Positions 34,582 to 43,894 of a stretch of 64,000 nucleotides of DNA are shown here, one piece after another. Numbering within the stretch: the first letter of the stretch is position 1; the number at the start of each line of letters is the position of its first letter. The translations under genes and the position numbers were made by a program. Source of the stretch: CBDBFG01 sp965204765 (GTDB lineage: Bacteria; Pseudomonadota; Alphaproteobacteria; Caedimonadales; UBA9215); assembly GCA_965204765.1 (NCBI GenBank), contig CBDBFG010000004.1:372001-436000 (forward strand). The letters run 5' to 3'. The notes beneath the pieces are model-generated. The model was not told the origin of the DNA, did not search any database, and saw nothing but the letters and a program-made list of their open reading frames with translations.

Positions 34582-35376
34582 TCAAGTCATTAACTTCGTC
34601 AGTTCATTATGTGTGTGTAATGTACCTGCTATACATCCGTCATTGTTGTGTATTAATGATTTATTATGGCAATTAGTGATTTTTCCTGCTGCTTCTTTGA
34701 TTATTATGCTGCCAGCTGCTATGTCCCAATAATTACTATCCATAGAATAATAGCCCTTATACGTTCCTTTTGCTACAGAGCACAAATCCAATGCTGCAGA
34801 TCCGCTGATTCGTATAGATATGTTTTCTGGTATATTGCTTAATAATGCATAGAATTTATCTCTACTAATAGAATCTTTATGTGGTAGCGATAGGCCAATT
34901 ATTTTATGCGTATTATTTTCTTTTGTGCTCATCCTCATTTTTTTATCGTTTACGAATGCCCCACAATTTTTTTCTGCATAAAATAAATCATTAGTTATTG
35001 GGTTATATATCATGCCAGATATTATTTCTGATCTATATTCCAAGGCTATTGAAATAGCAAAATTAGGTATGGCATTAGCAAAGTTGTTGCTGCCATCCAA
35101 TGGGTCTACAATCCACCTAAAATCATTTTGTCCTTTTATCTCTCCGCCTTCTTCAAGTAAAAAACCATGTTGTGGTCTGGCGTCCTTCAGGACAGTGTGA
35201 ATTATTTTTTCAGCTTTTTTATCAGTATTAGCGGTAAAAGTTTTAAGGCTTTTTTGAGACATTTGTAAATGTTCAATCTCACCGAAATCTCTGATAATGG
35301 ATCTAGAAGCTTTTAAGCATGCTTTTAGCATGACGTTTAGATCAGGAGAATTAATATTTAATTTGGAAATAAGCAT
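34582..35376 (-). CDS. suhB: Inositol monophosphatase family protein
   Basis: 264 residues. The metal-binding motifs are FLLEEGGE, WIVDPLDGSNNF and the C-terminal YWDIAAGSIIIKEAAGK. The family removes phosphate from inositol or similar sugar phosphates, and bacterial SuhB also binds RNA polymerase antitermination complexes. The gene lies 20 bp after efp on the same strand, probably in one transcript. Which substrate is used cannot be inferred. Confidence 0.92.
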   Translation of the reverse strand: MLISKLNINSPDLNVMLKACLKASRSIIRDFGEIEHLQMSQKSLKTFTANTDKKAEKIIHTVLKDARPQHGFLLEEGGEIKGQNDFRWIVDPLDGSNNFANAIPNFAISIALEYRSEIISGMIYNPITNDLFYAEKNCGAFVNDKKMRMSTKENNTHKIIGLSLPHKDSISRDKFYALLSNIPENISIRISGSAALDLCSVAKGTYKGYYSMDSNYWDIAAGSIIIKEAAGKITNCHNKSLIHNNDGCIAGTLHTHNELTKLMT

Positions 35377-35396
35377 ATTACAATATTTTTCGTTAG

Positions 35397-35963
35397 TTAG
35401 TTTTTTGCGCGTTCAATGTATTCATTGGTTTGGGTATCAATCACTATTTTTGTTCCAGCTGTGATATGAGGTGGTACCATAACCTTTTCATTGTTTTCCA
35501 AAGTCGCTGGTTTATAAGATGCTGCTGCTGTTTGTCCTTTGATTACAGCGTCTGCTTCTATGACTTCTAGTACAACAGTACTTGGGGGAGTAACGCTAAT
35601 AATCATATCTTCATAAGAACAGATAGAAACCATGGTGCCGTCTTTTAGATATTTTGCCGTTTCACCCACAACGTCAGTAGCAAGAGTAATTTGTTCAAAT
35701 GTTTGCGGGTGCATGAATGTAAAGGTTTCGTCCTCAGAAAATAAGAATTGATATTCTGTTTCGTCTAAAATTATCCGTTCGACAGATTCGCTCGCCCTAA
35801 ATCTGGTGTTAAGTTTAGTATTATCCATGATGTCTTTTAGTTCTACCTGTAGGTACGCTCCACCTTTCCCTGGTTGAGTGTGTTGCGTCTTGACTATGAC
35901 CCACAAACGGTCGTTATGTTTAATGACATTTCCTGGTTTAAGAGAATTGCTATTAATTTTCAT
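35397..35963 (-). CDS. efp: Translation elongation factor P
   Basis: 188 residues in three beta-barrel domains. The N-terminal KOW-like domain carries the tip loop QPGKGGAYLQVELKD, whose Lys is the usual modification site. The C-terminal OB domain ends with PPHITAGTKIVIDTQTNEYIERA. EF-P relieves ribosome stalling at polyproline. I saw no epmA/epmB modification genes in the window. It is upstream of suhB. Confidence 0.96.
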   Translation of the reverse strand: MKINSNSLKPGNVIKHNDRLWVIVKTQHTQPGKGGAYLQVELKDIMDNTKLNTRFRASESVERIILDETEYQFLFSEDETFTFMHPQTFEQITLATDVVGETAKYLKDGTMVSICSYEDMIISVTPPSTVVLEVIEADAVIKGQTAAASYKPATLENNEKVMVPPHITAGTKIVIDTQTNEYIERAKN

Positions 35964-36226
35964 ATTATATCCACGATTGTTGATAGTAATATATACACAA
36001 GTTACCAGGAAATCTAGGGTTTTTGCCTTATTTTAATTTGTTCAGTTAATTTTAAACATGTTTTTTACTTTGACTTTGGTCTTAGTAGTAAATAGTGATA
36101 ATGAACGGTAATTTTTTGTGTGCTTTAATATTATCCTTGTTAAAACCTCATTGGGTATTATTTATAAATTTAAATATCAGTGAAATAATGGTATATCTCT
36201 GTGTATATAGGGGTACAAATGTCCAT

Positions 36227-36949
36227 ATGCATAAAATATTACTTAAGATTCATAGGGTTGTTTTACGGTATACATGGCCTTATGGGTTGATTGTTGCATT
36301 AGTCTTTCTTAGTGCAGGTTTGTATTATGCTTTTTTTAGTTCTCCTATTGATTATCAACAAAAAGAGTCTGTTAGAATAATGTATATCCATGTGCCATCA
36401 TCATGGTTAGCGGTATTAATCTACACATACATGGGGATATCATCTTTTATTAGCCTAGTATGTAAAAGCAATATGGGATACTTATACATTAGATCGTCTG
36501 CTACTCCTGGCCTGTGTTTTTCCCTAATTAGTTTGATCACCGGTGCAATTTGGGGAAAAGTTACTTGGGGAGCATGGTGGGTATGGGATGCAAGGTTAAC
36601 ATCTATGTTAATCCTATGTTTTTTGTACTTAGGTTATATGTTGTTGGTTAATTCATTTGCAGAACAAGAAACAGCACAGCGAAATGGGGCATTTTTATTA
36701 GTAATAGGACTAATAAACGTTCCTATAATTAAATTTTCTGTTGATTGGTGGAGTACATTGCACCAAGGCGCTAGTATTATACGATCTGGTGGTTCTACTA
36801 TTAACGTTGAGATGATGATGCCTTTAATCTTGTGCTTTATAGGTTTTGTAATTTTGGCCTATACTATGGTTATACTATGTGTAGAAAAGCTAATTTTGCA
36901 GAAAAAGTTACAACGATTGATTTTATTACAAGCACGGAAAGGGGTATAA
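36227..36949 (+). CDS. ccmC: Heme exporter/maturation protein CcmC
   Basis: 240 residues from ATG 36227; a longer frame from 36095 adds a poorly conserved leader. Six membrane helices flank the periplasmic tryptophan-rich loop WGAWWVWDARLTSML, which holds heme for transfer to CcmE. The conserved MYIHVPSSWLAV segment is present. It is the first of a ccmC-ccmD-ccmE-ccmF run for System I cytochrome c maturation. The ccmA, ccmB, ccmG and ccmH genes are not in the window. A decent ribosome site near the chosen ATG is lacking, so the start is moderately certain. Confidence 0.93.
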   Translation: MHKILLKIHRVVLRYTWPYGLIVALVFLSAGLYYAFFSSPIDYQQKESVRIMYIHVPSSWLAVLIYTYMGISSFISLVCKSNMGYLYIRSSATPGLCFSLISLITGAIWGKVTWGAWWVWDARLTSMLILCFLYLGYMLLVNSFAEQETAQRNGAFLLVIGLINVPIIKFSVDWWSTLHQGASIIRSGGSTINVEMMMPLILCFIGFVILAYTMVILCVEKLILQKKLQRLILLQARKGV

Positions 36950-36951
36950 CT

Positions 36952-37110
36952 TTGTCTAACTTGTCTAGTTTTTATCATATAGTAGATTATAATGACTACG
37001 TGCTATCTGCTTATGGCCTATCCTTTATGATCCTAATAGTGGTCATACTTAGAATGTGGTACGCAAAGATTAGTGCTAGTAAGTTAATAAAAAAACTTGA
37101 AAATAACTAA
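36952..37110 (+). CDS. ccmD: Heme exporter protein CcmD, small membrane subunit
   Basis: 52 residues from a TTG start two bases after the ccmC stop, with GGAAAGGGG upstream. The pattern NDYVLSAYGLSFMILIVVIL, one membrane helix and a basic tail (KLIKKLENN), is that of CcmD, which releases holo-CcmE from CcmC. It would be missed by a plain long-ORF search because the apparent ORF starts inside ccmC. Sequence is weakly conserved in this family, so position and layout carry the call. Confidence 0.8.
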   Translation: MSNLSSFYHIVDYNDYVLSAYGLSFMILIVVILRMWYAKISASKLIKKLENN

Positions 37111-37118
37111 GCTGCTAC

Positions 37119-37538
37119 ATGCGATCAAAAATAAAAAGAAGATTAATAACAGTTTCTATCATCCTTTGTCTGTTTGCAATGACTTGTTATTTATTATTAT
37201 CTAATTTTAAGGAAAATATTCTATTTTTTGCTACACCCACAGAGCTAATAAAAAAAAGTAATAAAAATAAAACATTAGTCAGATTGGGAGGAATCGTAGC
37301 GGAGGATAGTGTACAAATCATATCCTTAGAAGGAAAATATATTTCCTTTAAAGTGCATGATGGGGAAAATAGTATCGTAGTGTTTTACAAAGGAATGTTG
37401 CCACGCTTGTTTAAAGAAGGGCAGGGTGTTGTTGTTGATGGGCAATATAATATTAGGCGGAAAGTGTTTGTAGCCAGCAGGATATTGGTAAAACATGACG
37501 AGGTTTATTTGCCTAGCAAGGAGTATCAGGTGCAATAA
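37119..37538 (+). CDS. ccmE: Cytochrome c maturation heme chaperone CcmE
   Basis: 139 residues. An N-terminal membrane anchor (ITVSIILCLFAMTCYLLLSNF) is followed by a periplasmic OB-fold with RLGGIVAEDSV and GQGVVVDGQYN. The heme-binding His is in VKHDEVYLP, equivalent to His130 in the E. coli protein. It carries heme to the CcmF/H ligase. It begins 8 bp after ccmD. Confidence 0.95.
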   Translation: MRSKIKRRLITVSIILCLFAMTCYLLLSNFKENILFFATPTELIKKSNKNKTLVRLGGIVAEDSVQIISLEGKYISFKVHDGENSIVVFYKGMLPRLFKEGQGVVVDGQYNIRRKVFVASRILVKHDEVYLPSKEYQVQ

Positions 37539-37603
37539 AGTTTCGGTTGAGATTGTTTTATGTTTATTTTTGTTGTGTTAAATAGGAAAGATGGGCTGGT
37601 TAA

Positions 37604-39508
37604 ATGGTAATAGATTTAGGTTATAGTGCGCTTATATCAGCCGTCTTTATAGCTTTTATTGGTATTATTGCTCCGTTGATAATTGCTAGAAAGTCTACAG
37701 AACTATCGTTGTGCTTTGCGCAGATTAATAACGTATGTCTTTTGATATTACAGGCTATCGCTTGTTGTAGTATAGTGTATTCCTTTGTAAAATCTGACTT
37801 TTCATTAAAAGTGATAGCGTTAAATTCTAGTATTTATGACCCTTTAACTTATAAAATATGCGCCTTTTGGGGTAGTTATGAAGGCTCATCATTATTGTGG
37901 TCTTTGGTCACGAACGTTTATGTTGTTGGGGTATGCGCATTAAGAGGCCGATTTGGTATTGCTAATCACATAGCCTTGTATACAACATTGCTGCTTAATA
38001 TCATACTGTGCTGTACTGTACTTTTTGTTTGCTTGCAGGCAAATCCATTTGCAAAATCTATGGTGCTTGATAATAACGGCATGGGTCTTAATCCATTGTT
38101 GCAAGATCCGTCTATGACTTTTCATCCTCCTATTTTGTATTTCGGCTATATTGGTTATACCATACCTTTTGCCATTGCTATGTCTTGCTTATTAAATAAT
38201 AAATTTGGTCAGCAAGAGGCATTGTGGTTAAGGTTTTGGTTAATTCTCTCCTGGTCGTTATTAACGTTTGGCATAGTATCTGGTAGTTTTTGGGCCTATT
38301 GTGAGGTTGGTTGGGGTGGTTGGTGGTTTTGGGATCCTGTCGAGAATGCTTCGTTGTTGCCTTGGTTATCTTCAACAGTTGCCGTTCATAGTCTTGCGAC
38401 TTATTGTCGCAATAAAGGCTTAAAATGGTCAGGTCTGTTTATGGCCTTATCGTCCTATGTGTTGTGTGTGCTAGGAGTATATATTACTAGATCTGGTTTG
38501 TTTTCATCTGTACACAGTTTTGCCTATGATAACAGGCGTAGGAACTATATTCTGGGTTATACAATAGTGGTTGGCATAATGTCATTGCTATTATTTACTT
38601 TGCGCTTATGGCAAGGCAAGAAAGTTAATGTGTCGGCTACTTTATCAAGGCAAATGTTGATTAATATTGGCAACTACTTATTGGTGATTATTTTAAGTAT
38701 AGTGCTATGTGGTACAATTTTACCGGTGTTTGTTGGTGACGCTATGGTGATTGATGCAAATTTTTTTAATAATAGTATTACACCATTTGTATGGTTGTTG
38801 TTAGGTTTGATGGTTATTGCTATGTGGTGTAGTTGGCAGGCAAATAATTGGTCAGATCTATTGCGCCAAAATGCAACATTAATCAATGTATTCCTATTAT
38901 TCTTAGTAATATTGCTATATTTGTATGGGGAAACAAAGTTATATACAGTACTGGCTTTAAGTTTTGCTTTCTTGCTTATTATTACCACTGTGCAGTATTT
39001 GTATAAATTGCTTCGTATGAAAAAACTACAGTTTAGCTCTGTTGGTATGGTAATTGCTCACCTAGGGTTTGCATTGTGTATTTTTGGTATGGGAGCGGAT
39101 TCGGGGTTTAAAAGCTCTACGGTTTTATTGCTGACCGAGAATAATAGCCACAGTTTTTCTAATTATAATTTTAAATTACGCCAAAGACATTCGTATAAAA
39201 GGGCAAATCATTTTGTACGATTTGTTGATATAGAAATAAGTAAAAAGGATGGTGCCGTTATAGGAACTGTAAGTCCAGAACAAAGATTCTATAAAAGTAA
39301 TAATCTTTTATCTAATAAAACAGCCATTATGCAAAGATTTTGTTCTCATATTTATTTGGTATTGGGGCCTGTGATTAAAACAGATGAAGTAGTATTACAG
39401 GTAATGTACCATCCTTTTGTTGCACTAATCTGGTTAGGGGGTGTATTAATAGGATTGGGAGGTCTGTTGGTATTATTAGGTTATAGATGGTTTGTCCGCA
39501 AACAATAA
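37604..39508 (+). CDS. ccmF: Heme lyase subunit CcmF
   Basis: 634 residues with about 13-15 membrane helices. The WWD heme-handling motif is GWGGWWFWDPVENASLLPWL. Other conserved parts are WGSYEGSSLLW, NPLLQDPSMTFHPPILY, and a late periplasmic loop rich in His. With CcmH/CcmI it ligates heme to CxxCH apo-cytochromes, such as the one encoded at 24.4 kb. It follows ccmE on the same strand. The length is normal. Confidence 0.96.
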   Translation: MVIDLGYSALISAVFIAFIGIIAPLIIARKSTELSLCFAQINNVCLLILQAIACCSIVYSFVKSDFSLKVIALNSSIYDPLTYKICAFWGSYEGSSLLWSLVTNVYVVGVCALRGRFGIANHIALYTTLLLNIILCCTVLFVCLQANPFAKSMVLDNNGMGLNPLLQDPSMTFHPPILYFGYIGYTIPFAIAMSCLLNNKFGQQEALWLRFWLILSWSLLTFGIVSGSFWAYCEVGWGGWWFWDPVENASLLPWLSSTVAVHSLATYCRNKGLKWSGLFMALSSYVLCVLGVYITRSGLFSSVHSFAYDNRRRNYILGYTIVVGIMSLLLFTLRLWQGKKVNVSATLSRQMLINIGNYLLVIILSIVLCGTILPVFVGDAMVIDANFFNNSITPFVWLLLGLMVIAMWCSWQANNWSDLLRQNATLINVFLLFLVILLYLYGETKLYTVLALSFAFLLIITTVQYLYKLLRMKKLQFSSVGMVIAHLGFALCIFGMGADSGFKSSTVLLLTENNSHSFSNYNFKLRQRHSYKRANHFVRFVDIEISKKDGAVIGTVSPEQRFYKSNNLLSNKTAIMQRFCSHIYLVLGPVIKTDEVVLQVMYHPFVALIWLGGVLIGLGGLLVLLGYRWFVRKQ

Positions 39509-39776
39509 TTTAAATTATTTGTTGATCACCTATTATGCTTTGCAAAGATTTAATGACCTGAAATTACTGGTTGTCGTAGTGAGCTAAGAGATATGTCAGA
39601 AATGTTTTCAGAACAGGATATTACTATTAATTTATGTAGGTAAGCCTAGGGTTGGGAAACTAGTAGGTATTTGTTTGCTGGCAAAACATCGTGTAATCAC
39701 TGTAATTGCCTTGATTATTGTCTGTATTGCTCTATGATTAGCTCATTGTTTTGGGATTGTTGGGTTAAATAGATAT

Positions 39777-40412
39777 ATGATCGTAGCGATTGATGGGGTA
39801 TCGGGAGCAGGCAAAGGCACTTTATCAGAATTGCTTAGTAGCAAGTATGATATGAAGCTTTTGGATACGGGTCTGTTATTTAGGGTGGTTGCGTACAGAG
39901 CTAATGTTGATAACGTCAATTATAGCAATGTAGATGCCTTGGTATCCCTTGCTACTAATTTACAAGATAATGACTTAAATAATAAAGCTTTACGCTGTGA
40001 CAATCTTGGTATTACCGCATCCAAGATTGCTGTTTACCCTGAATTACGTGCCGCTTTAATACAATACATGCGGAATTTTGCTAATAAGTATAAAAATACG
40101 GCTGGTGGTGTGATTCTGGATGGTCGTGATATTGGTAGTATAGTGTGTCCTGATGCTGATATTAAATTCTTTGTGACGGCACGTGTAGAAATAAGGGCGC
40201 AAAGGCGTTTAAAACAGTTGCAAAATTATGGAATCACTTGTATATATGAAGATGTTTTGCGTGATATGAAAGAGCGAGATAAAAGAGATACGGAGCGTAA
40301 GTCTTCTCCCCTAGTCATTGCACATGGGGCAGTAGTGATTGATACTTCTGATTTATCTCTGAAAGAAATGGTACTAGAGGCCAGTAAGCATATCGATGCT
40401 GTTGTGCGCTAA
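39777..40412 (+). CDS. cmk: Cytidylate kinase
   Basis: 211 residues. The P-loop is IDGVSGAGKGTLSELL, the CMP-binding segment LDTGLLFRVVA is present, and GGVILDGRDIGSIVCPDAD and ERDKRDTERKSSPL follow. It phosphorylates CMP and dCMP. The order cmk-rpsA is conserved across proteobacteria. The 269 bp upstream contain no gene, only an AT-rich tract likely to hold the promoter. Confidence 0.95.
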   Translation: MIVAIDGVSGAGKGTLSELLSSKYDMKLLDTGLLFRVVAYRANVDNVNYSNVDALVSLATNLQDNDLNNKALRCDNLGITASKIAVYPELRAALIQYMRNFANKYKNTAGGVILDGRDIGSIVCPDADIKFFVTARVEIRAQRRLKQLQNYGITCIYEDVLRDMKERDKRDTERKSSPLVIAHGAVVIDTSDLSLKEMVLEASKHIDAVVR

Positions 40413-40479
40413 ATAATCACCTTAGCGGGGAAATTATTTTTATTTAGCGTATATGTATATTGAAAGGAATTATTAAACT

Positions 40480-42330
40480 ATGAGTGAAAAAACTAATACA
40501 GTAACGGAAACTGTATCTCTCGAAACTGAGAGTTTTGAAGCATTATTAAACGAATCTGTTGTAGGAAGCATAAACATTGTAGGCACAGTTGTAAGAGGAA
40601 TTGTGGTTAGCATAATTGGTGACAGCGCAATTGTTGATGTTGGATTAAAATCCGAAGGAAGAGTTCCGTTAAAAGAATTTTCATATATGGATAAAGAATT
40701 AAAGTCACTTGACGAGATTTCTGTATTCGTTGAGCGTATGGAAGATAAAGACGGCATGATTGTTTTATCTCATGAAAAGGCGCGCCGAGAAGCAGCATGG
40801 TGTGAATTAGAGAAAATGCACCAAGAAGGCAAGCAAGTAATGGGAACTATGTTTGGTAAAGTAAAAGGTGGGTTTACAGTGGACATTAATGGTGCCGTTG
40901 CCTTTTTACCAGGAAGTCAGTTGGATGTAAGGCCAATTAAAGATGTAGATCAATTAATGAATATAGAACAACCGTTTATGATTCTTAAAATGGATCGTTT
41001 GCGTAGTAATATAGTAGTTTCTCGTAGGGCTGTATTAGAAGAATCACGTGCAGATATGCGTGATGAGGTAATGTCACAAATGTCAGAGGGTCTGGAAATT
41101 GAAGGGCTGGTTAAAAATATTACCGATTATGGAGCCTTTGTCGATCTTGGCGGTATTGACGGTTTATTACATATTACTGATATGTCATGGAGTCGCTTGA
41201 ACCATCCAAGTGAAATGATCCAACTTGGTGATATGATCAAGGTGAAAGTAGTACGCTATAACGAAGACACTGGTCGTGTGTCCTTGGGTATGAAACAACT
41301 AGAAAGTGATCCATGGGCTAAGGCTTTGGAGAAATACAATATCGGTGATAAAATTTCTGGTAAAGTTACCAATATTACCGATTATGGAGCTTTCATAGAG
41401 GTTCAACCAGGGGTTGAGGGTTTAATTCATATTTCAGAGATGAGTTGGAATCGCAAGAACGTGCACCCAGGTAAAGTATTATCTGCTACACAGGATGTAG
41501 AGGCTATTATCTTAGAAATAGATCCTAATAAGCGCAGAATTGCTCTTGGGTTGAAGCAGTGTTCTGAAAACCCTTGGGAAAAAATATTACAAGAACTTAA
41601 AGTAGGTGATACACACGAAGGTAAAATTAATAACATTACCGAGTTTGGTTTATTTGTATCGGTTACAGATGATTTTGATGGTATGGTTCATATGTCTGAT
41701 TTGACATGGGGCCAAGACGTAGATTCTGCTGTTAAGCAATATAAAATTGGTCAGGTGGTCAAAACTAAAATATTGGAAATAGATGCAGAAAAAGAACGAA
41801 TTGCTTTAGGTATCAAGCAGTTATCTGATGATCCATTTGCATCATCTTTGGGTGATATGAAAAAGGGTGATATTGTTACTTGTGAAGTTTCCAAAGTGCT
41901 TGATAAAGGTGTTGAAGTCAAAATAGGTGATATTGTTACTTTGATTCGCAGATCTGATCTTGCTAATGAACGTGCTGATCAACGTCCGGACAGGTTTGCT
42001 GTCGGGGAAAAGGTAGATGCCAAAGTTACAGCTATTGATAGTAATAGTAGACAAATATCGGTATCTATTAAGGCGCGTGAGATTTCTGAAGAAAAAGAGG
42101 CTATGGCAACTTATGGATCTACTGATAGTGGAGCTAGTCTAGGTGATATTCTAGGAGCTGCTATGGATAAAGCCAAGGCTTCTGCTGAGCAGAAAGCAGA
42201 AGATGTGCCGAAAGTCAAGAAAGAGCCTGCTGCAAAGAAAGCAAAAAGCTCTAGTACAAAGGAAAAAACTGAGAAGAAAGTTGCTAAGAAGTCTAGCAAA
42301 AAAGAGGCTGATGCTTCTGCAGAGAAATAG
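40480..42330 (+). CDS. rpsA: 30S ribosomal protein S1
   Basis: 616 residues with six S1 (OB-fold) repeats. The clearest are repeats 3 (NITDYGAFVDLGGIDGLLHI) and 4 (NITDYGAFIEVQPGVEGLIHI). The C-terminal ~50 residues after the last repeat are low complexity, rich in Lys, Ala and Ser (KKEPAAKKAKSSSTKEKTEK), longer than in E. coli S1 (557 residues). S1 brings mRNA to the ribosome. AAAGGAATT precedes the ATG. A strong terminator follows. Confidence 0.96.
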   Translation: MSEKTNTVTETVSLETESFEALLNESVVGSINIVGTVVRGIVVSIIGDSAIVDVGLKSEGRVPLKEFSYMDKELKSLDEISVFVERMEDKDGMIVLSHEKARREAAWCELEKMHQEGKQVMGTMFGKVKGGFTVDINGAVAFLPGSQLDVRPIKDVDQLMNIEQPFMILKMDRLRSNIVVSRRAVLEESRADMRDEVMSQMSEGLEIEGLVKNITDYGAFVDLGGIDGLLHITDMSWSRLNHPSEMIQLGDMIKVKVVRYNEDTGRVSLGMKQLESDPWAKALEKYNIGDKISGKVTNITDYGAFIEVQPGVEGLIHISEMSWNRKNVHPGKVLSATQDVEAIILEIDPNKRRIALGLKQCSENPWEKILQELKVGDTHEGKINNITEFGLFVSVTDDFDGMVHMSDLTWGQDVDSAVKQYKIGQVVKTKILEIDAEKERIALGIKQLSDDPFASSLGDMKKGDIVTCEVSKVLDKGVEVKIGDIVTLIRRSDLANERADQRPDRFAVGEKVDAKVTAIDSNSRQISVSIKAREISEEKEAMATYGSTDSGASLGDILGAAMDKAKASAEQKAEDVPKVKKEPAAKKAKSSSTKEKTEKKVAKKSSKKEADASAEK

Positions 42331-42350
42331 TAGCGACTAATCATTTGATA

Positions 42351-42379
42351 AAAAAGCCTAGATTTTCTAGGCTTTTTTT
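42351..42379 (+). terminator. rpsA: Rho-independent terminator after rpsA
   Basis: AAAAAGCCTAGA and TCTAGGCTTTTT form an 11-12 bp stem with a tiny loop, running into a T-tract, 20 bp after the rpsA stop. Confidence 0.93.
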
Positions 42380-42498
42380 ATGTTTGAGTGAGCCTACGCT
42401 TAGGCAATCACAAGTTAATTGAATAGTAGTAATAGAATAATGTAGTGGTATTATACTTTTTCTGCTGTATATAAATTTATATTATTAATGGTAGAGTT

Positions 42499-43776
42499 AT
42501 GGGCCAGGTTACTGCAAAAGATAATAAATGGAGATCTAATCTGGGATTCATAATCTCCACTATTGGTGCAGCCGTAGGTTTGGGTCAATTGTGGAAATTT
42601 CCTTATGAGTGTGGTGCTAATGGTGGCACTGTATTTTTATGTTTATTTGTGCTCTTCACCTTTCTTGTGGGTATTCCCTTGTTCTTAATCGAATCTTCTA
42701 TCGGGTTATTTGCTGGTAGGGAAACAATTTCTGCTATAAAAATGCTAGCAAATAGAGCAGGTTTATCTATTAGATGGAGGTTTTTAGGGGTATTAGGCAA
42801 CATTACCATGGTAATGATCATGTCATTTTATGCGGTGATTTCTGGCTGGTGTTTATTATACATATATTATAGTGTTACCAATTCTTTGGATGCACAGATG
42901 TCTGTCATAGAGCAGTTATTAGCATTTTATCTATTTATTATGATCAATGTTGTTACCGTTATCAAAGGTAGCCGGGGAATAGAAAAATTATCTAAAGTTG
43001 GTATGTTTTTATTGCTGTTTATGTTGCTTAGTATTGTGATCTATAATTATTACAATTTTAACATGTCGCATGCTGTAAGGTTTTTATTTACTCCTGATCT
43101 AAGCAAATTAAATGTACAAACGGTATTTTCGGCAATGGGGCAAGCATGTTTTAGTTTGGCTGTTGGTGCGGGATGTATTTGTGTGTACTCTAGCTATAGT
43201 CACAATAACGGTAAATTACTGTTTAATTCGCATGCGGTTTCTATGTCGAATGTATTAATAGCAATTGTAGCAGGGCTAGTTATATTTCCTGTTACCTTTG
43301 CGTATGATATTCCACCTGATTCTGGTATAACATTGATATTTGAAACGTTACCCAGGTTATTTCATAATCTTCCGTATGGAGGTGTATTAAGTTGTGTGTT
43401 ATTTTCTCTATTTACTATAGCGGCATTAACGTCCTCTGTATCATTGATGGAAGCTCCGGTAGCAGGAATGATTGCGAATAGCAAATTATCCAGAGTGCAG
43501 GTGATAATATTTTTATCATTGATTTTAACAGCTATTGGCACGTTATATATTATTGATGAGTCTAATAATATCATGCCGCTAGTTATTACGCTTGCTACTG
43601 ATCTGCTCATACCTATTGGTGGTTTATTGTTTTCTATTTTTTTTCTTAAGGTACGGCATATTGTCACCGTGCCAGGTAAGTTTTATAACCTAGTAATATT
43701 ATTTCTTCCCATCTTTATGTCTTTTATTTTGGGCATGCAAGTTTTGCACATTATCTTATATGTTTTGAAGGTTTAA
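42499..43776 (+). CDS. Sodium-dependent transporter, NSS (SNF/LeuT) family
   Basis: 425 residues, about 11 membrane helices. The NSS signature in helix 1 is GFIISTIGAAVGLGQLWKFP, with the unwound Gly-rich part that binds Na+ and substrate. GIPLFLIESSIG in helix 2 and the helix-6 region FSAMGQACFSLAVGAG are also typical. It would import an amino acid with Na+. The substrate is not predictable from sequence. A sodium antiporter is encoded at 10.7 kb. It has its own upstream region after the rpsA terminator. Confidence 0.93.
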   Translation: MGQVTAKDNKWRSNLGFIISTIGAAVGLGQLWKFPYECGANGGTVFLCLFVLFTFLVGIPLFLIESSIGLFAGRETISAIKMLANRAGLSIRWRFLGVLGNITMVMIMSFYAVISGWCLLYIYYSVTNSLDAQMSVIEQLLAFYLFIMINVVTVIKGSRGIEKLSKVGMFLLLFMLLSIVIYNYYNFNMSHAVRFLFTPDLSKLNVQTVFSAMGQACFSLAVGAGCICVYSSYSHNNGKLLFNSHAVSMSNVLIAIVAGLVIFPVTFAYDIPPDSGITLIFETLPRLFHNLPYGGVLSCVLFSLFTIAALTSSVSLMEAPVAGMIANSKLSRVQVIIFLSLILTAIGTLYIIDESNNIMPLVITLATDLLIPIGGLLFSIFFLKVRHIVTVPGKFYNLVILFLPIFMSFILGMQVLHIILYVLKV

Positions 43777-43894
43777 TGTCTTTGGTGTTATTGTAAAGTA
43801 ATGCTAGAATGTGATAACTTTAGACGTATTGACGGAAGGTATGTTCTAGTTGCAAGATGGTAATTATCCAGATATTATTTTTTAGGTTGTATAA

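Noticed and set aside
40411..40440. AT-rich hairpin between cmk and rpsA as a terminator
   Set aside because: A weak A/T stem with only a short T-run; cmk and rpsA are usually co-transcribed, so termination is not supported.
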